Part shown: positions 1 through 7,419 of the stretch, piece by piece
Layout: the number at the start of each line of letters is the position of its first letter
Numbering within the stretch: the first letter of the stretch is position 1
DNA from: Nocardia xishanensis NBRC 101358
GTDB lineage: Bacteria; Actinomycetota; Actinomycetes; Mycobacteriales; Mycobacteriaceae
Length of the DNA: 64,000 nt
Direction: 5' to 3'
Assembly (NCBI RefSeq): GCF_001613365.1
Contig: NZ_BDCF01000027.1
Span: 1 to 64,000, forward strand
The notes under the pieces: generated by a model
What the model was told of the DNA's origin: nothing
Database searches by the model: none
The model's input: the letters and a program-made list of their open reading frames with translations, nothing else
Position numbers and translations under genes: made by a program

Positions 1-255
1 CAGCGGCATGGCTTCCGGCGCGGGAGCCGGGGCCAGGGCCGGGGCCGGGATGACCTCGGGCATGGGGGCGGGGACCGGGGCGGCAGCGGGCTGCTGCTCG
101 GCGACCATGGCGACGCGTGCCGGAACGCTGTCATCGGCCACCGACACCGCCGACGAAGCGGCGACGGCCACGATGCCGGCCGCGGCCACGGCGAAGGTCA
201 GGCCCTCGCGGAGGGTGGTGCTGCGGCGCAGGGTGGAAAGGCGGCTGTGAGGCAT
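1..255 (-). CDS. Exported protein, N-terminal part only (runs off the window)
   Basis: An open frame reads from an ATG at 255 to the window edge, giving 85 residues. It begins MPHSRLSTLRRSTTLREG, then a hydrophobic stretch (about residues 18-40, rich in Ala/Val) ending near ASSAVSVADD, as expected for a signal peptide or membrane anchor. After that comes a Pro/Ala-rich linker (residues 55-85), typical of the region between an export signal and a wall-active domain. An AAGGAA Shine-Dalgarno lies about 7 bases before the ATG. The catalytic part is outside the window, so the function is open; a resuscitation-promoting factor, M23 peptidase or other wall hydrolase would fit the architecture and the MtrA-like motifs upstream. 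Confidence is good for the gene, low for any function. Confidence 0.7.
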   Translation of the reverse strand, partial: MPHSRLSTLRRSTTLREGLTFAVAAAGIVAVAASSAVSVADDSVPARVAMVAEQQPAAAPVPAPMPEVIPAPALAPAPAPEAMPL

Positions 256-628
256 TTCTGAGTTCCTTGTTAGGGGACAGGGGGGTCCGGCCGCACTCGG
301 GCAGCGCGGATCCGGCGGCGGACGCTCGTGGTGTTCGCCGAGAAAAAGTCGGTGTGCTGTTGTGGATTTGGTTGTGGAGGACACTCCGGTCCTCGGAACG
401 CGACGAGCTGTGCGGGTACCGGGCGGATCGGCCCGGGCCGCGGCGTCGCGCGGAACTCCACGGTGCGTGGAGCGATAAGCGGAAGGTTCGCGATCGGGGT
501 CTGTTGCGGCTTCACATCCGGGGGCCCGGGGAACCTACATCAGGTCCGTGCGGCCGTTTTCCGAATGCGTGTAAACAACACCTCGGTCTAACCAAACCTC
601 AGGTCTCTTTGCGACCTGATTGCAGAAT

Positions 629-667
629 GGTCACGGAAGGTTAACGGAAGGTGAACGAGAGCTGAAT
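629..667. promoter_or_regulatory. Array of 11-bp-spaced GGT(n)AAC motifs, candidate MtrA/PhoP-type binding site
   Basis: CAC (632), AAC (643), AAC (654) and AAT (665) recur at exactly 11-base intervals, each inside GGT-C/T/G-A-C-GGA-like units. Direct repeats with this spacing are what OmpR/PhoB-family regulators such as MtrA bind (GTAAC-N6-GTAAC class). The site lies about 375-410 bases upstream of the minus-strand exported-protein gene. MtrA is known to control rpf and wall-hydrolase genes in actinobacteria, which fits, but the regulator is an inference. Confidence 0.45.
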
Positions 668-830
668 GGCAGAAGCTGTCGATCTTGGAATGCGCGGCGC
701 ACCGTTACCTAAACGCGATGTATGCAGGGAGTTTGCCGTTAAACGTGTTGTGCCCTAGGTCACAAAATTGATGTTGTGACGTGGGTCTTATCTGGGTTTA
801 TCGCCCTGACTGGGGCCGGTTTCGGGCCTT

Positions 831-860
831 GGTAACGGCTCGGATCACGGCGTCGTTACC
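831..860. promoter_or_regulatory. Inverted GGTAACG / CGTTACC pair
   Basis: GGTAACG at 831-837 faces CGTTACC at 854-860 with 16 bases between. Both are the GTAAC core used by MtrA-like regulators. It is placed between the tRNA-Lys terminator and the promoter region of the minus-strand gene. Function is inferred. Confidence 0.3.
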
Positions 861-904
861 TTCGCGAGACCACCCGCCGAACAGCGTTTGGACACTGTTC
901 GGAC

Positions 905-952
905 AAGAAAAGACCGTGCCCTTGCCCAAACGTAGCTGGGACTAGGCACGGC
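905..952 (-). terminator. Intrinsic terminator of tRNA-Lys
   Basis: CCGTGCC (914-920) pairs with GGCACGG (945-951), with an inner GCCCA/TGGG pairing. On the minus strand the stem is followed by TCTTTTCTT. It starts about 10 bases past the tRNA 3' end. Confidence 0.6.
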
Positions 953-960
953 CTGTACTG

Positions 961-1033
<73 letters not shown>

Positions 1034-1349
1034 CTGCTCCGTGTTCCGGTGCGGGACAAACATTAACAGGCCGGACCCGAAGAAGTGAAATCGCCTGGTG
1101 AGGGGCGGTTTCTTGGAGTCGACGGCAGGTGTTAACACCGGGCCCTTCAAACCTGATCTATCCGGTGGAACTCGGCACCTGTCGCGATGGTGTTCGCGTT
1201 GGATCGGTTTCGGATGGACTGGCAGAATGGCAGGACGTGGTCTCGACCGATCCCGCCGACGCGGTGGGTTGAGCTTCTGTAGTCGGTTGGATCCGAAGCC
1301 ATCGGCGCATGTCTGGACGCGCGCGCCGGGACTTGAAACGGGGTTGAAT
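1034..1349. other. Intergenic region upstream of the L,D-transpeptidase gene
   Basis: About 316 bases between tRNA-Lys (minus) and the lipoprotein start at 1350. The one clear element is a perfect 12-base palindrome, GGTGTTAACACC, at 1128-1139. The coding frame stays open upstream of 1350 but shows no signal-peptide logic there, so I treat this as the promoter region. Confidence 0.5.
1128..1139. promoter_or_regulatory. Perfect 12-bp palindrome GGTGTTAACACC, candidate operator
   Basis: A perfect two-fold symmetric site about 210 bases before the L,D-transpeptidase start and about 95 bases upstream of tRNA-Lys. The regulator is unknown. The GTTAAC core also resembles half-sites of MtrA-like motifs found at 629-667. 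Confidence 0.3.
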
Positions 1350-2564
1350 ATGAGCATTGGTCGAGGTCGGTGGCGTTCGATACGAAGACTCGGTGCACCT
1401 TTGGTAGCGCTCGCCGTGATCGCATCGGTATCGACAGGATGCTCATCGTCATCCGGTAGCGCGGACGCGGCGGTCGCCATCGACCGTAACCCGATCACCG
1501 AATTGATCAAGCCGAAGCTGCTCGCTCCCGTCAAGGACGGTGACAAGGGTGTGTCGCCCGGCATGCCGATGACCTTCAAGGTCGACGACGGCAAGTTCAC
1601 GAATGTGACGTTGGTCAATCAGCAGGGCAACCCGGTCGAGGGCAAGCTGGCCGCCGACGGCCGGACCTGGGAGACCGCCGAGGTGCTCGGTTACGGCAAG
1701 ACCTACCGGCTCACCGCCGACGCGATCGGTCTCGGCGGCGCCAACACCACCACGATGAGCTTCACCACCAGTTCGCCGAACAACCAAACCAAGCCGTACT
1801 TGATCCCCGGGGAGGGGGAAGTCGTCGGCATCGGCCAGCCGGTGGCGATCCAGTTCGACGAGAACATTCCGGATCGCAAGGCGGCGCAGGACGCGATCAA
1901 GATCACCGCGAACCCGCCGGTCGAGGGCGCGTTCTACTGGGTGAACAACCGCGAAGTCCGTTGGCGGCCAGAACATTTCTGGGCGCCGGGCACCCGGGTC
2001 GACATCCAGGTGAACGTCTACGGCAAGAACCTCGGCAACGGGCTGTTCGGCCAGGACAACCTGACCTCGCACTTCGTCGTCGGCGATGCGGTGATCTTCA
2101 CCGCTGACGACAACACCCACCAGGTGGTCGTCGAGCAGAACGGGCAGGTGGTCCGCACCATGCCGACCTCGATGGGCAAGGACAGCACGCCCACCGACAA
2201 CGGCATCTACATCGTCGCCGACAAGCACGAGAAGATCATCATGGACTCCTCGACCTACGGCGTCGCGGTGAACTCCTCGGACGGTTACCGCACGCCGGTC
2301 GACTTCGCGACCCGAATCTCCTACAGCGGCATCTTCTTCCACTCGGCTCCGTGGTCGGTTGGCGCGCAGGGTTACTCGAACACCAGCCACGGCTGCCTGA
2401 ACCTGAGCCCCGCGAACGCGCAGTGGGTGTTCAACTTCGCCAAGCGCGGTGACATCACGATCGTCAAGAACACCGTGGGCGGCACGCTGTCCGGCACGGA
2501 CGGACTCGGCGACTGGAACATCCCGTGGTCGGAGTGGAAGGCGGGTAACGCGGACGTCGGCTAG
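1350..2564 (+). CDS. ldtB: L,D-transpeptidase lipoprotein with Ig-like domains
   Basis: 404 residues. It forms 3-3 (mDAP-mDAP) cross-links in peptidoglycan at the outer face of the membrane. The start chosen at 1350 gives a textbook lipoprotein signal: basic MSIGRGRWRSIRR, a hydrophobic core, then a lipobox ending STGC with Cys31; the frame stays open upstream but without signal features. Residues about 60-250 look like the two bacterial Ig-like domains of the mycobacterial Ldt family, followed by the YkuD catalytic domain with the active-site motif HGCLN (Cys about 349). The C-terminal WNIPWSEWKAGN segment matches the extension typical of LdtMt2-type enzymes. Length is close to M. tuberculosis LdtB (Rv2518c, about 408 aa), and the neighbouring orn supports that assignment. 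Transcription ends at the hairpin at 2587-2620. Confidence 0.92.
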   Translation: MSIGRGRWRSIRRLGAPLVALAVIASVSTGCSSSSGSADAAVAIDRNPITELIKPKLLAPVKDGDKGVSPGMPMTFKVDDGKFTNVTLVNQQGNPVEGKLAADGRTWETAEVLGYGKTYRLTADAIGLGGANTTTMSFTTSSPNNQTKPYLIPGEGEVVGIGQPVAIQFDENIPDRKAAQDAIKITANPPVEGAFYWVNNREVRWRPEHFWAPGTRVDIQVNVYGKNLGNGLFGQDNLTSHFVVGDAVIFTADDNTHQVVVEQNGQVVRTMPTSMGKDSTPTDNGIYIVADKHEKIIMDSSTYGVAVNSSDGYRTPVDFATRISYSGIFFHSAPWSVGAQGYSNTSHGCLNLSPANAQWVFNFAKRGDITIVKNTVGGTLSGTDGLGDWNIPWSEWKAGNADVG

Positions 2565-2586
2565 CGCCGCGACCATAAGTGGCGGC

Positions 2587-2620
2587 AAAAAGGCCCCCGG
2601 CGCTTGCCGGGGGCCTTTTT
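2587..2620. terminator. Bidirectional intrinsic terminator
   Basis: AAAAAGGCCCCCGGC (2587-2601) and GCCGGGGGCCTTTTT (2606-2620) form a 15-bp perfect stem with a GCTT loop and A/T tails on both sides. It serves the L,D-transpeptidase gene on the plus strand and the small secreted protein gene ending at 2628 on the minus strand. Confidence 0.93.
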
Positions 2621-2627
2621 CGTCGAG

Positions 2628-2927
2628 CTACGGGATGTTCGGTCCCGGGGTGCCCGCGCAGGTGAGGTTGGCGTTCATCGCGCTGCCCACCGCCGCGCAG
2701 ATCAGCGGGCCGCCGAAGATGATCTGCTCCAGCGCGGAGCCGGAGCCGGTGGTGGTCGCGCCGCCCGAAGATCCGGTGCTGGACGAGGATCCGCTGGTGA
2801 TGCCCGCGGAACCGGAATCGGCGGGCAGGTCGATCGGAGTCGCCTCGCGCGCCGCCGATGCGGTGCCTGTGGACCCGCTGAGCAGGGTGGCGCCGACAAG
2901 GGCTGCGAGAACGGCGGAACGCTTCAC
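2628..2927 (-). CDS. Small secreted protein of unknown function
   Basis: 99 residues from a GTG at 2927; a GAGGAGAAAG ribosome-binding site lies upstream. The N-terminus VKRSAVLAALVGATLLSGS is a clear Sec signal peptide with likely cleavage after TASA. The mature part is a Ser/Gly/Thr-rich stretch (residues about 40-65) followed by a short conserved-looking tail containing two cysteines (LICAAVGSAMNANLTCAG), which may form a disulfide. I do not recognise a family. Longer upstream readings lack signal features. It stands alone and converges on the shared terminator. Confidence 0.7.
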   Translation of the reverse strand: MKRSAVLAALVGATLLSGSTGTASAAREATPIDLPADSGSAGITSGSSSSTGSSGGATTTGSGSALEQIIFGGPLICAAVGSAMNANLTCAGTPGPNIP

Positions 2928-3342
2928 GGAGTGCTTTTCTTTCTCCTCGACCGGGTGGTGCCACGGCGGCATACCCCTGAGCGCGCAGTTTACGACCGCT
3001 CGGGGAGATGCGGGACACATTTGGAAGTATCTGTGTTTCAGAACGCATTCCGTGCGCGGCGGCCGTAGTCGTTCCCCGGGTCGGTTCGGTCCGTCACTGT
3101 GACCGATGGCCTCGTCTGCCCTGCGATCTCGGGGCAATCCCAGGGGTCGGCTGGGAGAGAGATCGTTCGTTGGCGCGGCATCTGGCGGGTCGGAATGGGC
3201 GGCTCGGGCTGAACATCCACCGCGTCCTGGACGGGGCCGGGCGTTTGCCGACGGATCGAGCGTTCGCCGATGGGGCGTTGATCCGCCGCGATGCCCCGGC
3301 GACCGGCCTAGAGCACGGGATCAGGCTCACTGCCCTGGAAAA
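2928..3342. other. Gene-free region, little structure
   Basis: About 415 bases upstream of the small secreted protein gene and downstream of tRNA-His. Open frames here lack ribosome-binding sites and look like antisense or shadow reading. The only symmetric element noted is GTCACTGTGAC at 3093-3103. Confidence 0.5.
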
Positions 3343-3379
3343 GCGAAATGCGCGAGCCCATCGGACTCGCGCATTTCGC
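3343..3379 (-). terminator. Intrinsic terminator of tRNA-His
   Basis: GCGAAATGCGCGAG (3343-3356) and CTCGCGCATTTCGC (3366-3379) form a perfect 14-bp stem with a 9-base loop. On the minus strand it follows tRNA-His by about 5 bases and is followed by TTTTCC. Confidence 0.85.
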
Positions 3380-3383
3380 GTGG

Positions 3384-3457
3384 GGTGAGTGACGGGACTC
3401 GAACCCGCGACAGCCAGGATCACAACCTGGTGCTCTACCAACTGAACTACACTCACC
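3384..3457 (-). tRNA. tRNA-His (anticodon GTG)
   Basis: Cloverleaf on the minus strand: acceptor GTGAGTG/CACTCAC, with the extra encoded G at position -1 (3457) opposite the discriminator C (3384), which is the histidine identity feature. Anticodon stem is CCAGG/CCTGG with loop TTGTGAT. It sits next to orn, as in mycobacteria. Confidence 0.96.
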
Positions 3458-3511
3458 ATCGCCGGTGAATTACCGGCGCGCTAGATACTAGCGTGCCGCA
3501 CCCGCGATTCC

Positions 3512-4162
3512 CTAATCGGCTTCCAACATGCCGTTTCGCGGCGCCGCGGCCGCGGACTTGGCGCCGCCGCTGAGCTGGGCGGCGACCGCGGCGATCTCCG
3601 TGGTGGACGGGCCGGGCGGCGCGACGAACGCGGTGCGCCGGTAGTACTCGAGTTCGCGGATGGATTCCTTGATGTCGGCGAGGGCGCGGTGGGTGAGACC
3701 CTTCTCCGGCTGACCGAAGTAGATGCGGGGATACCAGCGGCGGCACAGCTCCTTGATGGAGCTCACGTCGATCATCCGGTAGTGCAGGTGGCTGTCCAGC
3801 GTAGGCATGTCCCGGGCGATGAAGCCGCGATCGGTCGCGATCGAATTGCCCGCCAGCGGAACGGTTCCCGCCGTGGGAGCGTAGGCGCGGATGTAGTCGA
3901 GCACCTGCTGCTCGGCCTCGGCGAGGGTGACCGTGGAGCGGCGGACCTCCTCGGTCAGCCCGGAGCGCTCGTGCATGTCGGCGACCACCGGGGGCATCGC
4001 GGCCAGCGCCTCGTCATCGGCGTGGATGACGATGTCGACGCCGTCGCCGAGGATGTTGAGGTCGCTGTCGGTCACGAGGGCGGCCACCTCGATCAGCTTG
4101 TCGCTGTCGAGACGCAGGCCGGTCATCTCGCAATCCATCCACACCACAAGTTTGTCGGACAC
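3512..4162 (-). CDS. orn: Oligoribonuclease (DEDDh exonuclease)
   Basis: 216 residues from a GTG at 4162 (VSDKLVVWMDCEMTG). It degrades di- to pentanucleotide RNA remnants and pGpG in the cytoplasm. Exo I motif DCEMTGL lies at residues about 10-16, exo II around DRGFIARDMP, and exo III is HRALADIKES, giving the DEDDh active site. The tail beyond about residue 185 is an Ala/Gly-rich extension seen in actinobacterial homologues. An upstream ATG reading (4237) would add 25 residues before the conserved beta strand and is less likely. Divergent from the HerA-like gene. Confidence 0.95.
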   Translation of the reverse strand: MSDKLVVWMDCEMTGLRLDSDKLIEVAALVTDSDLNILGDGVDIVIHADDEALAAMPPVVADMHERSGLTEEVRRSTVTLAEAEQQVLDYIRAYAPTAGTVPLAGNSIATDRGFIARDMPTLDSHLHYRMIDVSSIKELCRRWYPRIYFGQPEKGLTHRALADIKESIRELEYYRRTAFVAPPGPSTTEIAAVAAQLSGGAKSAAAAPRNGMLEAD

Positions 4163-4299
4163 TCGGGCAACCTTACTGCCATCGCCGCGCGCATCCTCCG
4201 GGAACAAGCGCGTTCGGCTTCCGTGCGCCGACATCATCGCGCCGCGCGCCGCCGGAACGCCGTCGGCGGGGATACAGTTTCGGCAGAGATCGGCCAGGC

Positions 4300-4372
4300 G
4301 TACTTCGCCTTCGCTCCGGCCGTGCGCGGGCTCTCGACCGTCGTACTCGCCCTCGCTCCGGTCACGCGGGCT
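4300..4372. repeat. Imperfect tandem repeat of a TCGC-TTCGCTCCGG element
   Basis: A unit beginning GTACTTCGCCTTCGCTCCGG (4300) recurs 43 bases on as GTACTCGCCCTCGCTCCGG (4343), each ending CGCGGGCT (to 4332 and 4372). It lies in the divergent orn/HerA intergenic region. Such gCTCCGGc units are common non-coding repeats in nocardial genomes. Confidence 0.5.
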
Positions 4373-4433
4373 TCCGGCGAGCTACGTCCGGCTCGCCCAG
4401 TGGCGTTTCGGTGCGACAGACGGAGGACGTGCG

Positions 4434-6152
4434 ATGACCACTCCCCAGGAGAAGGCGGCCGCGGCGCGGAAGGCCGCCGACGAGGCGGCGCGGGTGGCGG
4501 CGGAGGCGGCGGCCGCCGCGGAAGCCGCCGAGCGCGAGCTGGCCGAGCGGCAAGCGACGACCGCGGGTGAGGCGCCGGATGCCGAGAGCCCCGAGCCCGC
4601 CGACGGGACCTCCTCGAAGGGCACTCCGAACGCGACCGCGCAGGAGATCGCCGCGGGCTACGCCGTCGAAGGCGCGGCTCTGGAGCTGGGCGCCGTCGTC
4701 GTCGACGGAGTCGTGGATTCCGCTGCGCGCGTTCGGATTCCGATGCGGATGATGAACCGGCACGGCCTGGTCGCCGGCGCCACCGGCACCGGAAAGACCA
4801 AGACGTTGCAAGGCATCGCCGAACAGCTCTCGCGCGCGGGCGTTCCGGTGGTCCTCGCCGACATCAAGGGCGACCTGTCCGGTTTGAGCAGGCCGGGCGA
4901 GGCCAACGACAAGATCGCCGCACGGGCCCGGGAAACCGGCGCGCCGGACTGGGCGCCCAGCGGCTTCCCGACCGAATTCGTCTCGCTCGGCACCGGCGGG
5001 ATCGGGGTGCCGATCCGCGCCACCATCACCTCGTTCGGTCCCGTGCTGCTCAGCAAGGTGCTCGATCTCAACGAGACCCAGGAATCGACCCTCGGCCTGA
5101 TCTTCCACTGGGCCGACCGGCAGGGGCTCGCGCTGCTCGATCTGAAGGACCTGCGCGCGGTCATCACCCACCTCACCAGTCCCGACGGCAAGGAGGACCT
5201 GAAAGGCATCGGCGGTGTGTCTGCGCAGACCGCGGGCGTCATCCTGCGGGCGCTGGTCAACCTGGAGGCCGACGGCGGCGACACCTTCTTCGGCGAACCG
5301 GAACTCGATCCGGCCGACCTGGTCCGGCTCGCGGACGGCCAAGGCGTGATCACCCTGTTCGAGCTCGGCGCGCAAGCCGCCCGGCCGGTGATGTTCTCCA
5401 CCTTCCTGATGTGGGTGCTCGCCGATCTGTTCCAGACGCTGCCCGAAGTCGGCGATGTCGACAAGCCCAAGCTGGTGTTTATCTTCGACGAGGCGCACCT
5501 GCTGTTCGACAACGCTTCGAAGGCGTTCCTCGACCAGGTCGAGCAGACGGTAAAACTGATCCGCTCAAAGGGCGTCGGCGTGTTCTTCTGCACCCAGTTG
5601 CCCACCGACATCCCCAATCCCGTGCTCTCCCAGCTCGGCGCGCGCATCCAGCACGCGCTGCGCGCTTTCACCCCCGACGACCAGAAGGCGCTGTCCAAGA
5701 CCGTCCGCACCTATCCGAAGACCTCGGTCTACGACCTGGAGAAGGCGTTGACCTCGCTCGGTACCGGCGAGGCCGTGGTGACGGTGCTCTCCGAACAGGG
5801 CGCGCCGACACCGGTGGCGTGGACCAGGATTCGGCCGCCGCGTTCGCTGATGGACACCATCGGCGCCGACGCCATCAAGTCCAGCGCCCTGTCCAGCGCG
5901 CTCGCCACCGAGTACGGCCAGACCATCGACCGCGAATCCGCTTACGAAATGCTGACCGCCGAACTCGCCGCGGCCGAACCGCACCAACCGGAGGTAGCCC
6001 CGGTACCGGGCCGGTCACCCAGCCAGGACGAGGAGTCGGCCGCGGAACGCATCATGAAAAACCCCGCGGTGAAGAGCTTCTTGCGCTCGGCCGCGACCGC
6101 CGCGGGCCGCGAGATCAGCCGCAGCCTCTTCGGCACCCGCCGTCGCCGCTGA
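4434..6152 (+). CDS. HerA-like ATPase (DUF853 / YjgR family)
   Basis: 572 residues. A cytoplasmic P-loop ATPase of the HerA/FtsK superfamily; the biological role of the DUF853 branch is not settled. Residues 1-70 are an Ala/Glu-rich, probably coiled helix followed by a Pro/Glu/Ser linker. The ATPase core has Walker A GATGTGKTKT (about residue 117-126) and Walker B LVFIFDEAHLLF (about 346-357). The start at 4434 is preceded by GGAGGACG. The C-terminus is basic (GTRRRR). The M. tuberculosis counterpart (Rv2510c, from memory) is also next to orn. Longer upstream reading would run antisense through orn and is rejected. Confidence 0.88.
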   Translation: MTTPQEKAAAARKAADEAARVAAEAAAAAEAAERELAERQATTAGEAPDAESPEPADGTSSKGTPNATAQEIAAGYAVEGAALELGAVVVDGVVDSAARVRIPMRMMNRHGLVAGATGTGKTKTLQGIAEQLSRAGVPVVLADIKGDLSGLSRPGEANDKIAARARETGAPDWAPSGFPTEFVSLGTGGIGVPIRATITSFGPVLLSKVLDLNETQESTLGLIFHWADRQGLALLDLKDLRAVITHLTSPDGKEDLKGIGGVSAQTAGVILRALVNLEADGGDTFFGEPELDPADLVRLADGQGVITLFELGAQAARPVMFSTFLMWVLADLFQTLPEVGDVDKPKLVFIFDEAHLLFDNASKAFLDQVEQTVKLIRSKGVGVFFCTQLPTDIPNPVLSQLGARIQHALRAFTPDDQKALSKTVRTYPKTSVYDLEKALTSLGTGEAVVTVLSEQGAPTPVAWTRIRPPRSLMDTIGADAIKSSALSSALATEYGQTIDRESAYEMLTAELAAAEPHQPEVAPVPGRSPSQDEESAAERIMKNPAVKSFLRSAATAAGREISRSLFGTRRRR

Positions 6153-6216
6153 CACTCGAACGGCGCGTTTCCAGCCGCCGAGGCTCCGGCGCGTCAGACG
6201 CCCACCTCGCGAGCCA

Positions 6217-6315
6217 TCAAATCCTCGACCGTCTCGCGGCGGACAAGGGTCCGGGCACGGCCGTCGCGGACGGCGACGACGGGTGGGCGGCCGACACAAT
6301 ATCCAGCAGCGTCAC
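6217..6315 (-). CDS. Possible small ORF or degraded gene remnant
   Basis: GTG at 6315 sits 6 bases after a perfect AGGAG and opens a 32-residue frame (begins VTLLDIVSAAHP). In the overlapping frame one base over, the same DNA reads PPVVAVRDGRARTLVRR and continues with a protein-like sequence to a stop at 6194. Together they look like one short coding segment with a frame break, possibly the tail of a lost gene (the motif resembles amidohydrolase C-termini), or a genuine leader peptide. Low confidence. Confidence 0.25.
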   Translation of the reverse strand: MTLLDIVSAAHPSSPSATAVPGPLSAARRSRI

Positions 6316-6497
6316 AGTGTTCTCCTGGGGTGCGCCCCCGCTTTCTCCACACTGCGGGGCCGATGCCAGTACTACCCCTCCCAGCACCCCGCGGACGCGC
6401 CCCTAACGCCTCATTGACGCCCACCGCGCCGTTCCTGACGACCCACTGACACCCGCGTCAACCCAGCTCACACACTTTCCTGGCACCAGTGCGCGGT

Positions 6498-6565
6498 CTT
6501 CGCAGAGGTTCGGTACGCCTCGCAGGGGTTGTACGCCCTGCGAGGTGTGCGAATGGTCTGCGAAG
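6498..6565. repeat. Dispersed imperfect palindrome, copy A
   Basis: Outer arms CTTCGCAGA/TCTGCGAAG and inner arms CCTCGCAGGG/CCCTGCGAGG (perfect, 8-base loop) give a long hairpin. The same 65-base layout occurs at 61103-61170 with about 77% identity by hand alignment. The element sits at the 3' side of the SDR gene, in intergenic DNA. Confidence 0.75.
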
Positions 6566-6593
6566 CGCTATGAGGGAGGTGGCGCGGCGTGGG

Positions 6594-7397
6594 TCAGCCG
6601 CCGAGCTTCTTGTAGAAGGCTCCCGCGATGGGGGCGGTGAGGGCGCGCGGCCCGTACTGGCCCGCGACGCTCATGCCCTTGGAGATCAAGCCGGGGACGA
6701 TGCGCATCTTGTTGCGGGCGAGGGCGTCGAGGGAGACCTTCGCGGTGTACTCCGAGGAGACCCACATGAAGTCGGGGACCATGCGATCGACGATCGAGGC
6801 TTCGGACGGGTCGGGCAGTTCGGTGCGGACCGGGCCGGGGGCCAGCAGCGTGACGTGCACACCCGAATCCTTCAGCTCCCCGCGCAGCGATTCGCAGAAG
6901 GTGTTGGCGAACGCCTTGCTCGCGGCGTAGGTCGCGTTGTTCGGGATCGGCATGTTGCCCGCGGCCGAGCCGCTGATCAGGATGCCGCCCGCGCCGCGCG
7001 CGATCATGCCTGGCAGCACCGCCAGGGTGAGATCGTGCACGGCGACGGCGTTGAGCTCCATCTGGGCGCGCTCGTACTCCATGTCCAGCTCCGCGACCGG
7101 CCCGAAGGTCGCGATGCCCGCGTTGTTGCACAGGATCGAGATGTCGCGCGCCGACAGTTCCTCGACGAGCGGGCCGCGCTGCGCGCGGTCGGACAGGTCG
7201 ACCGCGCGCACTTCGGCGGTGATGCCGTGCGCCAGGGTGAGGCGCTGCGCGAGCTCGTCGAGCAGGTCGCCGCGGCGGGCGACCAGGATCAGCGAATAGC
7301 CGCGTCCGGCCAGTTCGGCGGCCAGCGCGGTGCCGATGCCGGAGGAAGCTCCGGTGACGACGGCGCGGTTCTCGGAGGTGGGGGAGGGCAGGCTCAC
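6594..7397 (-). CDS. Short-chain dehydrogenase/reductase (SDR)
   Basis: 267 residues, classical SDR fold: cofactor motif TGASSGIGTALA (about residues 15-26), NNAG (about 91-94), and catalytic Ser plus YAASK (about residues 158-162). An Arg pair after the second strand (VARRGD) suggests NADPH preference. Substrate unknown. It begins 22 bases after the fadH stop, so it is probably co-transcribed with fadH. Mycobacterial homologues next to orn (Rv2509, from memory) have been linked to mycolate metabolism, which could apply here but is not shown by the sequence. Confidence 0.88.
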   Translation of the reverse strand: MSLPSPTSENRAVVTGASSGIGTALAAELAGRGYSLILVARRGDLLDELAQRLTLAHGITAEVRAVDLSDRAQRGPLVEELSARDISILCNNAGIATFGPVAELDMEYERAQMELNAVAVHDLTLAVLPGMIARGAGGILISGSAAGNMPIPNNATYAASKAFANTFCESLRGELKDSGVHVTLLAPGPVRTELPDPSEASIVDRMVPDFMWVSSEYTAKVSLDALARNKMRIVPGLISKGMSVAGQYGPRALTAPIAGAFYKKLGG

Positions 7398-7419
7398 CTG
7401 AGCGATGCTAGCGAGGCGG

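Larger units (their letters stand above)
256..904. other. Long gene-free stretch holding the leader and control region of the first gene
   Basis: No convincing coding frame. Read on the minus strand this is the upstream region of the exported-protein gene. It carries several GTTAAC/GGTAAC-like motifs: the 11-bp-spaced array at 629-667, an ACCGTTACCT at 701-710 and an inverted pair at 831-860. The first roughly 350 bases before the start codon look like a long 5' leader. I looked for the c-di-AMP (ydaO) riboswitch common before rpf genes and did not find its signature. Confidence 0.45.
6153..6593. other. Intergenic region with a possible small ORF and a palindromic repeat
   Basis: 440 bases between the HerA-like gene and the SDR gene (convergent). 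No full-size gene. It holds the short minus-strand frame at 6217-6315 and the imperfect palindrome at 6498-6565, both listed separately. Confidence 0.5.

Noticed and set aside
256..560. Possible c-di-AMP (ydaO) riboswitch before the first gene
   Set aside because: Long leader before a putative wall-related gene fits the setting, but I could not find the paired core segments or the CAGCTAAC-type signature on the minus strand.
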